Part shown: piece by piece, positions 37,201 through 52,200 of the stretch
Layout of the letters: each line of letters opens with the position of its first letter
Numbering within the stretch: the first letter of the stretch is position 1
Origin: Chelydra serpentina
Taxonomy: Eukaryota > Chordata > Testudines > Chelydridae
Reading direction: 5' to 3'
Length of the DNA stretch: 64,000 bases
NCBI GenBank assembly: GCA_037349315.1
Contig: JBAIAC010000007.1
Span: 5,828,001 to 5,892,000, forward strand
Made by a program: the position numbers and the translations under genes
Notes under the pieces: model-generated
Databases searched by the model: none
Told to the model about the DNA's origin: nothing
What the model saw: the letters and a program-made list of their open reading frames with translations, nothing else

Positions 37201-40200
37201 CATCACAATTTCAGTTTTCCTCAAATAGGCAGGATAGGACAAGTTTTGAGTTTCTACTTTTCCTTCTAGAATTTCTCAGCTAATTTTTTTCCCAGTCAAA
37301 CTAAGTCTTTCAATTAAGGGAGGGTTAAAAATGGGTTGAGAACTTTAGAGACGTTTTTGGAAGGAAAACTGATACTTGTTCCTTTTCTAGCACAGCAGTG
37401 CAGCTTGTCCTAGCTGGGTTTTAGGCCAAACCTCCTAAACCACGGGTCCCAGTGCTTTCTGAGGTAGTAAAAACTCTAACTTCTCTGCAGCGTCAATTTC
37501 AGATGTTAAGGATCAAGTTTCTGTATCCAAAGGTAATTTCCAGGTACCCAAATAACTTAGCCTATCCAGTGGATGCTTAATACAGATTTGGAGTGGCTCA
37601 TGACTATGAGAGTTTACCTCAGGGCAGACTGTCAAAAACAGAGCAGACACCCCAAACTGGTGGTGTGTTCCATAATTAGTTTCACAAGCCCAGAAAGAAA
37701 TTTGAACTCCTGGATCACTATAATGGAGTCACATACAGTCCGTTAGGCCCTCCAGTTGATGATAAATGGCCACTTGTGCCAAAGATCACAAAATATTCAG
37801 GTTTCTCCCAGTCCCAAGAGACCAGTCACTTACCCCAGATAAATTTGTACCTTAGATCTCACACCGAAGACCATGCTTGTAGCCAGTCCTATAGTAAATT
37901 GACTAAAGATTCATTAATGAGGAAAGAGAAATGAGTTATTTACAGGTTAAAGCAAGCAAGAGTATACACACAAATGAGTTAATATCTATGTTTCCTAAAG
38001 ATGACAGACATGTAGTGATCTATCAATTCAAAATGTCTTTCAGGGCAGACCCAGTAGTAACCCATGAGGATATCTGCCTTAGTTTAGTGTCTCTGACCTT
38101 GTGAGAGTTTAAACGGCAAAGAGATGAAAATTTTTCTTGCTGTTTTATCTTTTACATTTAGCCTTCCAGTGCATGAGATGAGCTCCTGTACAAGTAGCAT
38201 TTCCAAGGTCTGATAAGGCTGTTCACCAATCCTTTGTATTGTGATTTTCCTTAATGGCCTGTTTAATCTTGAGAGGCATCTTGAATGGGCACGGGGGAGG
38301 GGAGATGATTCCCTTGCCAGGGTTCACAAGTTCAGAGTAAATATTTTCATAGTTAAAAAGCAAAAGTTAATTTCCTTGTAGCATGGAATGCAGACATTAC
38401 AAATGAGATTAATGCATGCAATAACTTGCTTATAATCATGTCATAGAGTCTAAACACGGAATGCATTCTTATAAGACTAATACCTATTTTGAACAAAACT
38501 AACATACAGGTCAGCGGGTTTGGTTTCCAGCTATAGTTTGTCAGTTCTTAGCTAACACCTACAGCCTTGGCCAGAGCTGGCACTTGTTTTACCAGTGTCA
38601 CACTAAGATCCAAAGGTTTTCTGTTCATCTTTCCCCTCTCGTCTCTACAGGATTTAAAAAGAGGTCTAGGTCAACTGAACCAAATGTCATAAGCTCAGCA
38701 TGAAAAGCTTTTTAGGGGGTTGTTTTGTAGAGCACACTTAAGGCCTTAACTTCATGTTTCATATGATACTAGTAAAGTAAGTCAGATTGTCTCCAGGACA
38801 GCCATGGTTTAAACATTTGTCTGATTGCTTTTGTTATTGCTACTCCTTGTAGCAGGCTCACAATTTCAAGAACCTGTTGGGGATCATTCAGTCAATATAT
38901 GTCTAAAACTGTAGCCAGCTTCTCTGCAGATAGTACAATGACGTGCACCAGTATAACAACCCAGGTCTATTTATTTTCTGTTCAGATTAGCAAAGCTACC
39001 GCAGAGAATATACTCTGCATGCTTTCTCAATGCGCTATTGCTTGCTCTCTGTCTCATGTCATGAATCTGATTTTGACCATTGATGTTACAGAACCTGTTT
39101 CCATGTTGTGAGCACCCAATCTTTCTCCTAAGTTGTTTTTTTAGGATGTCTCTATAGTTTCTGTTCCAGATATTTTATCAGTTGCTTACATAACATTATA
39201 TATGCAAAATATATTTTGGTGGTAATTGAACTCTCATCTCTTTGATGTCGTGAATTAAACTAGTCTCTCTTTTGTAAAGATTTTCTGGGAATGGGAATCC
39301 ATAATAATTCCTTTTTGGAGAAAAAGACTTACCTGTCTTTAAATACTCATCTGCTCACTCTCCCCCACCAAATTGGGACTATGTTTTTCATTCTCTTGCT
39401 TTTCACTTTTTGTTCAAAAAAGAACATATGAGGCAATAGGGGCTGCTATACCATCTCATGAGTGTATAAGTGCATGGCAGCTGCTTGTGAGGCATGTTAA
39501 TGTTGCATGGGCATAGAAATATGGGAGCTTCCAACACTGATGTTCTAGAAGCACAGGTACAGGTGTGGGAAAGTAGTATGAATACATCCAATACCTTCAG
39601 AGATCAAGAATGGTAGGTAAGTAATATTCTCATTTTCCCAGTGCTTTTTAAAGCCTCCCTCAGAACAGGTCACTACATTATTAGGAACTAACTCATCACA
39701 GTTTGAGAAACGTTGACCTAACATAGCTCTTTCTTCTTTGTGTTTCAGAAATGTATTGGAGGAGATTCGTATCAGAAAGATGGTAGATGAGTGGATTAAA
39801 GCAATCAATGTGGAAATTCAGGTATGGCCGGAAGAAAATGTTTGAGTTAAAGTTTCTCGCATTGTAAGACACTCTTGTGGTTTTGTAAAATGTAGACTTT
39901 TCAGAAATATTGTTCATTCTCAGTATGAAAACATCAGGAGACAATTAGGCCAGTTTGTAGCTTAACAACAAAATATTCACACCTATTTTAAAACTTGTTT
40001 AGCTTAATGAAAATCACTACATCACAGTTACTGTTTAACATGAAAAACAAACCATTTGTCAGAACTTTAAAGTTGCCCCCAGCCTCTCCTGATAGACTTG
40101 AAGATAAAATCTCATTTGACTATGTTTCCATTTGATCTTTAGGCAGAAATGGCAAAAAGCGATTATGAACAAACACAATATAATCAAAAAGATCCGAAGA

Positions 40201-43200
40201 CTCCATGGACCAAGAGAACACAGAACACCAGGGATATGAAGACCAACAAAGAAATTAAAGCAAAAACTCAAAAAACCCAAGGATCCTTAGCAAAGAAGTA
40301 TTTATCTGCTGCTAAGCCTTCTCAGAAGCAGTCAGAGGATAATTTTAGAAGGCAGAGCTTGAGAAGTTACTCAGTTTCTGAAATGTTGCTGAAGAAAGAA
40401 GGAAGGGCAGAGGTAAAGGGTTTTGTTTATTATTTGGAGTTCCTTCTGGTAATGATTGCCCTACTTCAGTTTCCAGGAGAGAACTGAATTGGAACTGTAG
40501 GTGTCCTGCTTTATGATTGACAGTAATTAAAATGTTCACATGTAAGGCAAATATTCCTCTACACACAGTGATAATTGGGTAGTATCTGGAATACTGCACA
40601 TTTAATTCTGGGCAATTATGCTATAAGGCACAGGAGTTGTAGGGTTTGTTTAAAGGGTTGTTTGAGTGTGCATTACTTCATATATAATTAATATGTCCAT
40701 AAATACAAATTTAAAATAAAATGGCTCCCTCTGGGTTTCCATTGTGAGGACTGACTTTATTTTTATGCTTGTAGAGTACTGAGCTGATTGGCACTTAATA
40801 AATAATATGTAACAGGGTATAAAAAGGTAAAGTTGATTGTATACTGGATACTGATTGATGCAAAAGTTGTTATGCATAATGACAACTAATTCATCAAATT
40901 ACATCGGAAGTAAAAACAAAAAAAAGCCAAGATTTACAGTTCATCTAACACTGTTTCATTTCTGTATCTTATTTGTCCGGAGTATTTCACAAAATGTAAA
41001 ACTGCTGGAAAAAATGTGTAGCAATAATTACACATTTAGTTCTTCACAGACGGAGAATTTAGAAATGGTTTTTCTTTTGTGCAGGGATCTCTGAAAGCAA
41101 GTGCTGTGGTACAGAATGAAGAGTATTTGTCCCAGGTGTATGGGAAACCAATTTACCAGGGCCACCGCAGCACGCTTAAAAAAGCGCCGTATCTCAGGTT
41201 CAACTCTCCATCTCCCAAATCCAAACCTCAAAGACCAAAAGTTATAGAGTGTGTTAGGGGTAAGTAATCCTTTGACATACATGTTTAAATTATAAACAGG
41301 TGTGTCTGTCGTCACTTTCAAGTTCCTTATAGCAGATTGAGTTGCTTGTTTACAGCAGGCACACTCTTCAAGTTATGCTTTAGTGGGTTGTGATAATCGT
41401 TCTCTTTTTCCTCTCATTATTTGAGAGAGAGCCTTTCTGAAACGCATCCCCGGTACATGTTGTAAAATCAACAAGTTATATTATTACGGGCATAGCTATG
41501 ATATTCATACTTTTAATGGAAATTCATCTTCAGCCTACTGCTTATAGTCTCTCTTCTTAACATGCACGTAATATTCTGAAGGTATTTCTTTTGTTACTGT
41601 ATCAAACTTTAGATCCCGTCTCTTTCAAAACTGTCATTTTTTATGACAGATTAGCAATCCGTGATCAATATACACTTTTACTGTGTTTTAAGAAATGTAT
41701 AGTTGAATTATTACACTTGTCATATCTCCATAGTTAGAGTTGCATTTAAAATGGGGTTTACAATGTAGCAAAACATTGTACATTGTACATTGTATCTGTT
41801 TTTCTATACATGTAGGTGGCCTTTAAGTGTGAAATCATAGAATCATAGAACTAGAAGGGACCTCGAAAGGTCATCTAGTCCAGTCCCCTGCACTCATGGC
41901 AGGACTAAGTATTATCTAGACCATCCCTGTCAGGGATGAAATTCAATAAGGACAAATGCAAAGTACTCCACTTAGGACAGAACAATCAGTTGCACACATA
42001 AAAAATGGGAAATGACTGCCTAGGAAGAAGTACTGCAGAAAGGGATCTGGGGGTCATAGTGGACCACAAGCTAAATATGAGTCAACAGTGCAACACTGCT
42101 GCAAAAAAAGCAAACATCATTCTGGGATGTATTAGCAGAAGTGCTGTAAGCAAGACATGAGAAGAAATTCTTCTGCTCTATTCCACGTTGATTAAGGCTC
42201 ATCTGGAGTATTGTGTCTAGTTCTGGGCACCACATTTCAGGAATGATGTGAACAAATTGGAGAGAGTCCAGAGAAGAGCAACAAAAATGATTAAAGGTCT
42301 AGAAAACATGGCCTATGAGGGAAGATTGAAGAAATTGGGTTTGTTTAGTCTGGGAAAAAGAAGACTGAGAGGGGACATGATAACAATTTTCAAGTACATA
42401 AAAGGTTGTTACAAGAAGGAGGAAGAAAAATTATTTTTCTTAACCTCTGAGGATAGGACAAGAAGCAATGGGCTTACATTGCAGCAAAGGAGGTTTAGAT
42501 TGGGCATTAGGAAATTTTTCCTAATGCCCAACTGTCAGGGTGGTTAAGCATGGGAATAAATTGCCTAGGGAGGTTGTAGAGTCTCCATCATTGGAGATTT
42601 TTAAGAGCAGGTTTGCATTTGTCCTTATTGAATTTCATCATATTTACTTCAGACCATTTCTCCAGTTTGTTCAGATCATTTTGAATTTTAATCCTATCCT
42701 CCAAAGCACTTGCAACCCCTCCCAGCTTGGTATTGTCCACAGACTTTATAAGTGTAATCTCTATGCCATTATCTAAATCATTGAAGAAGATATTGAACAG
42801 AACCGGACCCAGAACTGATCCTTGCGGGACCCCACTCGTGCCCTTCCAGCATGACTGTGAATCACTGATAACTACTTTCTGGGAATGGTTTTCCAGTCAG
42901 TTATGCACCCACCTTATAGTAGCTCCATCTAGGTTGCATTTCCCTAGTTTGTTTATGAGAAGGTCATGTGAGATAGTATCAAAAGCTTTGCTAAAGTCAA
43001 AATATACCATGTTTACCACTTCCCCCTATCCACAAGACTTGTTACCCTGTCAAAGAAAGCTATCAAGCTGGTTTGACACAATTTGTTTTTGACAAATCCA
43101 TGCTGACTGTTACTTACCACCTTATTATCTTCTAGATGTTTGCAAGTTGATTGCTTAATTATTTGCTGCATTATCTTACCGGGTACAGAAGTTAAGATGA

Positions 43201-46200
43201 CTGGCTATAATTCCCCAGGTTGTCCTTAACTCCCTTTTTATAGATTGGCACTCTATTTGCCCTTTCCAGTCTTCTGGAATCTCTCCCATTTTCCATGACT
43301 TTTCAAAGATAATTGCTAATGGCTCAGATATCTGCTCAGTCAACTCCTTGAGTATTCTGGGATGCATTTCATCAGGCCCTGGTGACTTGAAGACCTCTAA
43401 TTTGTGCAAGTAATTTTTAACTTATTCTTTCCCTATTTTAGCCTCTTCTGACCCTACCTCATTTTCACTGGCATTCACTATGTTAGACATCCAATCACCA
43501 CCAACCTTCTTGGTGAAAAGCGAAACGAAGATGTCATTAAAGCACCTCTGCCATTTCCACATTTTCTGTTATTTTTCCTCCCTCATTGAGTAACGGGCCT
43601 ACCCTGTCCTTGGTCTTCCTCTTGCTTCTAACGTATTTGTAGAATGTTTTCTTGTTACTCTATGTCTCTAGCTAGTTTGATCTCGTTTGATCTCGCACAT
43701 AGTGTTAGTTCTTATGCCCTTTGAAATGTCTGTGTGGTTTGTGTTTGATATCTTTTCATTTCTATATAAAAATGTTTGAAGTTGTTGCTGAAATTTGTCT
43801 GTGGCAGTCAAACTTATCAGCTGGTTACTTTTAAAAAACATTGTCTCATTTCACAAAAATGTTTAGAGGTGTACATCCTGATCTGATCTGGTATGAGGAC
43901 TAACTTTTAGGATTATGGGTAGGATTAACTTTTGCCATTATTCTTCATAACTTAAAATTTTCCTTTAGCAAAACCTCGGGACTGTTCTCCCTCAAAGAAA
44001 CTCATAAAGAATTGCCCTCTATCAAAATAGTTGCTATCTCTCCCATTGTTCTTAATACAACTGAAGCTATTGGAGATCTCTGTTTTTGTATAGTCTGTGC
44101 AGGAGGAAGTTTAGCAAATATGGCTATCCCCTTGAATCATTCCCAGTGAAAGTGACACTAAGTTGCCCTTTAAGGTGTGAGGAGGCAGAGGGGGTCACTG
44201 GGAGCATCCAGAAACAAGGGGAATCCGAGAAGCAAGAAGGAAACCTAGGAGAGTTGGAGGGGAATGTGGCATGCAGGAGGGGGAAACTGCGGACGTGTGT
44301 AGTGGGAATGTAGGAGGAAGCCAGAGAAATAGGAGAGGAAGTGGGGAAGAATATGAAGAGTAAGAAAGGGAGAGCAAACATAAGGAGAAGTATAGAAGAT
44401 AAGACACTATGGGAGACTGTGGAGGGAGAATGTGAGTTACCAAATGATTACATTAACTTTTCTCAATGTAAATGTGTGGATATTTAATGTGGTGAAGGTA
44501 GTGTGGAAAAGGGAAGGCTGATATGGAGTCTGGTGTGACTGGAAGAAGTAGTTGGTTATGGTGCTGAGAGGCAGTTAAAGGCTAGAGTGTGTGGTTTGTA
44601 GCATACATGATTGTAGCATACAAGATAGGGATAAAGTGTGTATCTGGGGGTGGAAGAGTAGAGAGTACATATGGTTAGTTGTTTTAACATTTCATTTATT
44701 TGCTTATGTGGCTTGTTGTCGAGGTGGGTTGCATAGAAACCATATCTGTTTCACAACAGAGCTTTTTGTGTATTAACTACAGTGAGCTTTGTCAATATGC
44801 CATACGCTGTATAAACAGAGATTGACTGGATGAAGATGGGTAATTCTGACACTGTTTTTAAAGCAAAAACAGATCAGTGTAGGAAAAAGGTCAGACTGTG
44901 CTTTAAATGTTACATGGTGATTTATTATTAATTTAGTGAATATCAAAGAGTAGTAATGACTTGTTGTGACAGGGTCCCTGGTGTTCAACCTGGACTGTGG
45001 GACTGCTGAGCCCTCTGTCCCACCAACCTGATGTAATAAAACTATCGTAAAATAATGGAATTATCCTGTAGTTGGAACTCTGTGCAAGTTATATTGATCT
45101 CTCTGTATCTTGATAATAAATAAAGTAAGACATATTTATTTTCTCTTTAGGGGAAAAAGGGGGAAGAAGACGGGAATATACTGTCATTTAATGAGCATTT
45201 GCTGTAAATACAGCTTCCATAAAGTTAAATCTAATCCTAAACTTTCCAACCCAAGGTTTTAGCCTGCAGTAGGATGGGGCTTGACTAGTACTTAAAATAC
45301 CTAATTTTATTACCCATCTTTGCTACAGATTTCTGGGGTTGACTTTGGGTAACTTGCTTAAATCCTCTGTGGTTCAGTTCCTTGTTAGTAAAATGGGTGA
45401 AATAACACTTTCCAATAGGTATTGGGAATAATTTGTTCATGTTTTTGTGAGGTTCTGATTGAGACTATATAGTGGTATAGACTAGATACTTGTAGACTGT
45501 TATTAAGTGACCCTTTAACTTTCTCTTTGTTAAGCTAAATAGATTGAGCTCTTTGAGTCTATCACTACAAGGCATGTTTTCTAATCACTTTAATCGCTTT
45601 TGTGGCTGTTCTCTGAGCGCTGTCCTATTATCAACATCCTTTTTGATTCCCACTCCTGGAGATTGCATACCATGTTACATAGACCACAGAACCATTGAAA
45701 ATAGTTAGCCTCATGGTTGATTGTCAAAAAAATCTAATTTTATTAAAGTGACTCCCCTTCACTAATAGCATATTTCGGTTGTGTTAAATTTAGTGTTGCA
45801 ATAAGGATGCTGCTAGTTAAGGCTGAAATGGACATTTTGAGATGCTCTTTTCAGTCATTTATAACTTGCTCAACAGTTTTTTCCTTTGCAACTAAACTTC
45901 CTTGAATAATGCTTGATATCAGTGCAAGAATTCTCCTAAGAAGTTGGGGGTGGAGAAATCCATCTGTTCCTGGGTAATCTGAGTGTGTGAAGGAGGTTTT
46001 TTGTTATGTTTTTGTTGTTTTTTAAAGAATAATTTTTTGTGCTTGGTTAATTGTAACTGAAAACGAACTTAAGTTTTAAATGCATCATGTTTTACATGTG
46101 TGTTTAATCAAAAATCCAGTTTCTGCTAAATTTGAGTGATTTTTTTTTTCTTTTCAAGAGAAAGGAAGAGTTAAAAAGCACTTGAAAACCATGTTCAGAG

Positions 46201-49200
46201 AATGTACCAAGAAATTCAGATTGCTCTGTATGCTCAGTCCTAATTGTTACTTACCACTCTGCCAGTCTTTGTGTCATTGCAAATATTTATCATCAGTGAT
46301 TTTATATGCTCTTCTGGATCATCAGTGAAAATGTTAATAGGGTTGGGCCTGCTACCTATTCTTGTGGAACCCACTAGGAACCTCCCCAATTTGAGGATGT
46401 TTCCTCCTTGACAACTAATTTTTGAGATCTGTCAGTTAGCCACTTCTTAATCCATTTAATGTGTAGTTTATTGTTATTGTATAGTGCTAATTTCTTTTAA
46501 TATTGATGTGAATCTAGAGTAACTTCAGTTCATTTATTATTCTGGATTCACACTAGTATAATTGAGAGCAGAATTTCTCCCTCAAATCATAGAGTATACA
46601 TACTGTAACATTTTAGATGATTATTTAGTGAGGTCAGGCTAGTGTTGCTATGTGAGAACATAAGAATGGCCATACTGGGGCAGACCAATGGTCCGTCTAG
46701 CCCCACTATCCTGCCTTCCGAAAGTGGCCAGTACCAAGTGCATCAGAGGGAATGAAGAGAACAGGGCAATTATTGTGTGATTCATCCTGTTGTCCAGTCC
46801 CAGCTTCTGGCAGAACCTGATCTGTGTTTAAATTCTCATGTTTAATGTGGCATAACATATACTTCTTCTTCGAGTGGTTGCTCATATCTATTCCAGTTAG
46901 GTGTGCGCGCGTGCACGGACGTCGGAAACTTTTTCCCCTAGCAGCTACCCGTTGGGCCGGCTGGGGAGCCCCCTGGAGTGGCGCCGATATGGCGCTCTAT
47001 ATAGTACCCTGCCGGCCCGACCCCCCTCCAGTTCCTTCTTACCGCCCGTGACGGTCGTTGGAACAGTGGTCTCTTGTTCGCAAGTGCTCCACTACTCCCT
47101 AGCTATCCGTGTTAATAGTCATTTGTAATTAGTGTTAATAGTTTTCATTGTACAGTAATTAGTTTAGATAGTTGTAGTAGTTAGTAGTTCTTGTTCTACG
47201 TTTTTTCGCGGGCTCCTCCCGAGCCCTCCGGGCATAGGGCATGCCTTCTCAGGGTTTCAAGTCCTGTGGATCCTGCAACAGGCCCATGCCCACCGGGGAC
47301 CCCCACGACGCTTGTCTTCGGTGTCTGGGTGAGTCCCACACAGCCGATAAGTGTAAGCTGTGCAAATCCTTCAAGCCCCGCACCAGGAAGGAGAGAGAAA
47401 TCCGCCTGAGACAGTTATTAATGGAGGCGGCACTCTGTCCCTCTCAAGGTGCGGGCTCCAGCGCCTCGGTGCGCAGCGCGCCTCCATCTGCACCGGCTGC
47501 GGCACCGCGGAAAGACTCCCGCCCACCTCGGGGCCGGGCGGCGTCGGGGACCCGGGGCCGCTCTCGGCACCGCTCCTTTTCCCCATCAGGACGGAAAGAG
47601 CTTCCCAAGTCTTCGGACGCTGTTGCGGTACCGTCCTCCGGCGCGCTGGAACAGACAGACGTCAGCCCGCGCCCGCAGGCACCACCGTGCCTTGAGGTGG
47701 CGATGGCACCCTCGACACCGGACACCTTCGAGGCCGCGAGGGGACTCATTGAGATGACGGCGTCCCCCATGCCTGCGCCGATCCCGGCACGACCTCCTGT
47801 CATCTCTAGAGGCAAGCCGACGCTTCTTGGACCGTCGGCTCAGCTACAGCCTCCTACACGCCGCTCGGAGTCCCGGCGTCGTTCGGAGTCCCGGCACCGT
47901 GCGGTGTATCGGTCTGACTCACGACGCCGGTCCGACTCGTGGCGCGGGACTCGCAGCCCGGACCCTCGGAGCCGATCACGCTCGAGGTCGTCCTCGTTTG
48001 CTAGATCCTGGTCCCGCTCGGTGTCCAGGAGGAGCGCGACGCCATCTCGGCACCGCTCTCCACCTCCGGCTCGACCCTCTGCGGAGACACCACGCCAGAG
48101 TCCACCTCGACGCCTGGAGTCGCCGCACCGTTGGGACTCACCGCGTCAAGGAACATCCCCTCGACGCCGAGCCTCACTGCAACGTGAGCTCCCATCCCGG
48201 CGCCGAGACTTGCCGTACCGAGAATCCCCACCACGCCGGGACTCTCCACGACGTCAGTCTGCCTGATCTTTCTCGCAGGACTCGTCTCGTCGCCACGCGT
48301 CCCCACGGCACCGCGATGCTCCATCGAGGTACCGGGACTCACTGCGCCGACAGGAGTCCCCACGGCACCGGGACTCACCGCGCCGAGGAGCGTCACCACG
48401 GCACCGATCCCCACCGCGACACCGTGAGTCACCACGCTGCGCGGCGTCGCAACGGTCCCGATCTCCACGGTCCCGATCTCCACGGTCCCGATCTCCACCC
48501 CGGCACCGTGAGTCACCCCGGCACCCTGAGTCTCCACGCCGAGCGGCGTCACCCCGGCACCGATCTCCACCCCGGCACCGTGAGTCACCATGTCGAGCGG
48601 CGTCACCACGGCACCGATCTCCATCCAGGCACCTTGAGTCACCACGGCACCGATCTCCACCACGGCACCGCGAGTCCCCACGTCATCGGGATGACAGAGT
48701 ACACTACCGTTCTCGGTCCCACTCGAGGTCACGTGACTCGCGCACCTCCCGCTTTAGACCATCCAGGGACCATCCTGCTTCACGCACCGCCCCACCTTGG
48801 CCATCCAGAGACCAATCGTCGGCCAGCTCAGGTGGACCATCTAAGACGCCCGAGGGGATCCAGGTAGCTCCAGTGCAAGACTCGGGGTCAGCGGGTTGGC
48901 AGCCCCAGTGGCCATTCTGGACACCCTGGGCATACCACCAGGCCCAGGGTGCACCACTGCCTACCTATCCAGTGGTGCGTACACACCCTCCGGTGGCCAC
49001 TGTCAGCCGCCCACCTGTGGAGCAAGCTACTTCTGGAGACCCTGCACCGGTGCCAGGGGAGGCGCCTGCCTCTACCCAACAGGTTCCCCCCGCTGTTCAA
49101 CGGGATACCCTACCAGACCCACCCCTCCCTCTCTCAACCTCTTTATCATCCCCCGATGAAGCAGTGGCGGGCACATCATCTGCTTCGCCCCCACCTATGG

Positions 49201-52200
49201 ATTTTAAGGTCCTGCAGGAGCTACTCCGGAGGGTGGCTCTCAGCATGAACCTTCCCATAGAGGAGGTTGTGGAGGAACAGGATGACCCGATGGTGGACGA
49301 GATCTTGAAGCCAGAAGGTCCTTCCAGGGTAGCATTGCCAATGAATAAGACCATCCGCGGCAATGCTACTGCACTCTGGCAAACCCCTTCCTCTATCCCT
49401 CCAACAGCTAAAGGAGTAGAGAGGAAATACTTTGTGCCAAACAAGGGGTTCGAGTACCTCTTTACCCACCCCATGCCTTGCTCCTTGGTGGTGGATGCGG
49501 TCAACGCAAAGGAGAGGCATGGTCAGCAGGGTCCCGCCCCTAAGTCCAAGGACTCTAAACGCCTGGACCTTTTTGGCAGGAAGATATACTCTTCTGCGGG
49601 CCTATCACTCCGAATCGCCAACCAACTAGCGATTCTCAGCAGGTATGCCCATAACTCCTGGTCAGCGGTTGCGAAGTTTCAGGACCAACTTCCCCCTGAG
49701 TCCAAGACAGAGCTTAAAGCCATGGTTGACGAGGGCAAGTTGGTGAGCCGCACCTCCCTACAAGGCGCCCTAGATTCTGCAGATGCGGCAGCCCATACGT
49801 TAGCAACGGGGATTTCCATGCGACAGAACGCCTGGCTCCAGTCTTCTGGTCTACCAGCTGAGGTCCAGAATACAATTCAAGATTGGCCTTTCGATGGTAA
49901 AGGCCTCTTTGCGGACCAGACTGACTCCCGACTGCATAACCTCAAGGACACTAGAAACACCATCAAGTCCTTGGGTATGCACACCGTGGCCACAGTCAGG
50001 AAACCGTTCAAACCTCCGCCTTTTCAGCAGCGGTCTTTCCCATCCAGACCAAGGCAGGATTTCTCCCGGCGGAGAACCAGCTTTACCCGGCGCAAGCCTT
50101 CCCGTCCCTCTCAGGGACAAAACAGAGGTCAGCAAAAGCCATCACAGGGCGCTAAGCATCCATTTTGATGGGACTTTCGGGGACGACTTACCACCACCAC
50201 CACCGAGTCCAGTCTCTCTACCCTTCCTGGATCGTTTGTCCCGATTCTACCATGCGTGGTCCCGTATTACATCAGACCGGTGGGTCCTACGGACGGTAGA
50301 GGCGGGATATTCTATCCACTTCCACTCTACCCCTCCTTCCCACCCCCCCTCTCCATCCCTCTTCAGGGACCCTTCTCACGAGCAACTCCTCTATCAAGAG
50401 GTACAAGCGCTCCTCGAACTAGGAGCTGTGGAGGAGGTGCCTCACGAATTCAGGGGAAAGGGTTTCTACTCCCGCTACTTCCTTGTCCCCAAGGCCAAGG
50501 GGGGTCTACAACCCATTCTGGACCTAAGGAACCTCAACAAGTACATCGTCAACCTGAAGTTCCGTATGGTCTCCCTGGCCACCATCATCCCCTCTCTGGA
50601 CCCCGGGGACCTGTATGCCGCCCTCGATATGAAAGATGCTTACTTCCACATCTCTATCTCACCGGCTCACAGACGTTTCCTCCGGTTCGTCGTGCGCCAG
50701 ACACACTACCAATTTACAGCACTACCTTTCGGCCTGTGTACGGCCCCACGTGTCTTCACGAAATGTATGGCAGTAGTGGCCGCATTCCTTCGTCGCCAAC
50801 ACGTGCACGTCTTTCCGTACCTCGACGACTGGCTAGTTCGAGGCCGGTCATATCAACAGGTGCAAGCCCACGTACAGACGGTCATGGATACCTTTTCTCA
50901 TCTAGGTATCATCGTGAACACCTCCAAGTCGGTACTGACTCCAACTCAGTCCATCCAATTCATCGGAGCGATCCTCGATGCAACCAGAGCGCGGGCATTC
51001 CTCCCAGAGGCTCGTCGTCTCGCCATAGTGGACTTGATCACCACGCTCCGCCGGTTTCCCACCACTACCGCGAGGCAATGCCTCAAGTTGCTGGGCCATA
51101 TGGCGTCCTGCACGTACGTGGTCCAGCATGCTCGATTACGACTTCGTCCCCTGCAGGCGTGGCTGGCTTCAGTCTACCGACCAATCCGAGACGACTTGGA
51201 CATGGTCGTCACAGTCCCGGCTCACACGCTGGACTCCCTGCAGTGGTGGCTAGACCCACAGACATTAGGCGAAGGAGTCCCTTTTCAACCTCTCCTTCCT
51301 TCCCTGACTCTAGTGACCGACGCATCAGCGCTGGGTTGGGGCGCCCATCTCGGTCAGTTAACAACGCAGGGCATGTGGCAGCAGCACGAGCTCGATCTCC
51401 ACATCAACATCAAGGAGCTCAGGGCGATTCGTCTGGCGTGCCAGGCATTCCTGCCTCACCTACAGGACCGCTGCGTGGAGGTCCTGACGGACAATACAAC
51501 GGCCATGTTCTACCTAAACAAGCAAGGCGGAGCTCGATCGTCACCATTGTGCCGCGAAGCCCTTCTCCTGTGGGACCTTTGCCTGGCCCACTCCGTCTCT
51601 CTCCAGGCGTCTTACCTCCCTGGAGTCCAGAATGTCTTGGCAGACCAACTGAGCAGACGCTTCCTGGTCCACGAATGGTCCATTCGCCCAGACGTGATAC
51701 ACTCCATTTTCCGCACCTGGGGTTTTCCCCAGCTCGACCTGTTTGCATCCAGAACCAACAGGAAGTGCCCGACCTTTTGCTCCTTCAGAGGCCACGGCTC
51801 GGGCTCCCTTGCGGACGCCTTCACGATCTCGTGGTCACATCGCCTGCTCTACGCGTTCCCGCCTTTCCCGCTGATCCACAAAGTCATTCTCAAGATTCGC
51901 AGGGACAAGGCGGACGTCATACTGGTAGCCCCTGCCTGGGCGCGGCAGTGCTGGTACCCGACCCTGATGGACCTGTCAATACAGCCCCCCATTCCTCTCC
52001 CGATCAGCCACGACCTCATCTCTCAAGATCACGGTCGTCTTCTCCATCCAGATCTTCACTCCTTGCATCTAACAGCATGGAGAATTCATGGCTGAACCGG
52101 TCAGAGATGGCTTGCTCGGATCCGGTGAGACGTGTACTCCTTGAGAGCCGCAAGCCCTCTACGAGGCTCACGTACGAGGCAAAGTGGAAAAGATTCTCCG

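Noticed and set aside
44124..44443. Serine/leucine/proline-rich antisense frames
   Set aside because: They are produced by the purine-rich tract on the opposite strand.
48001..48732. 243-codon antisense frame in the DIRS element
   Set aside because: It is the complement of the RS-coding repeats (V/G/A/E repeats) and shows no family similarity.
47827..48867. 346-codon frame overlapping the gag RS tract in another frame
   Set aside because: It arises from the same repeated GC-rich units; the composition is H/G/T/R repeats with no domain, and the gag frame explains the region.
50256..52076. Long upstream extension of the recombinase frame
   Set aside because: Upstream of 52077 the frame overlaps RT-RNase H and gives low-complexity P/R/S sequence without recombinase motifs; the first recombinase-like residues follow the ATG at 52077.
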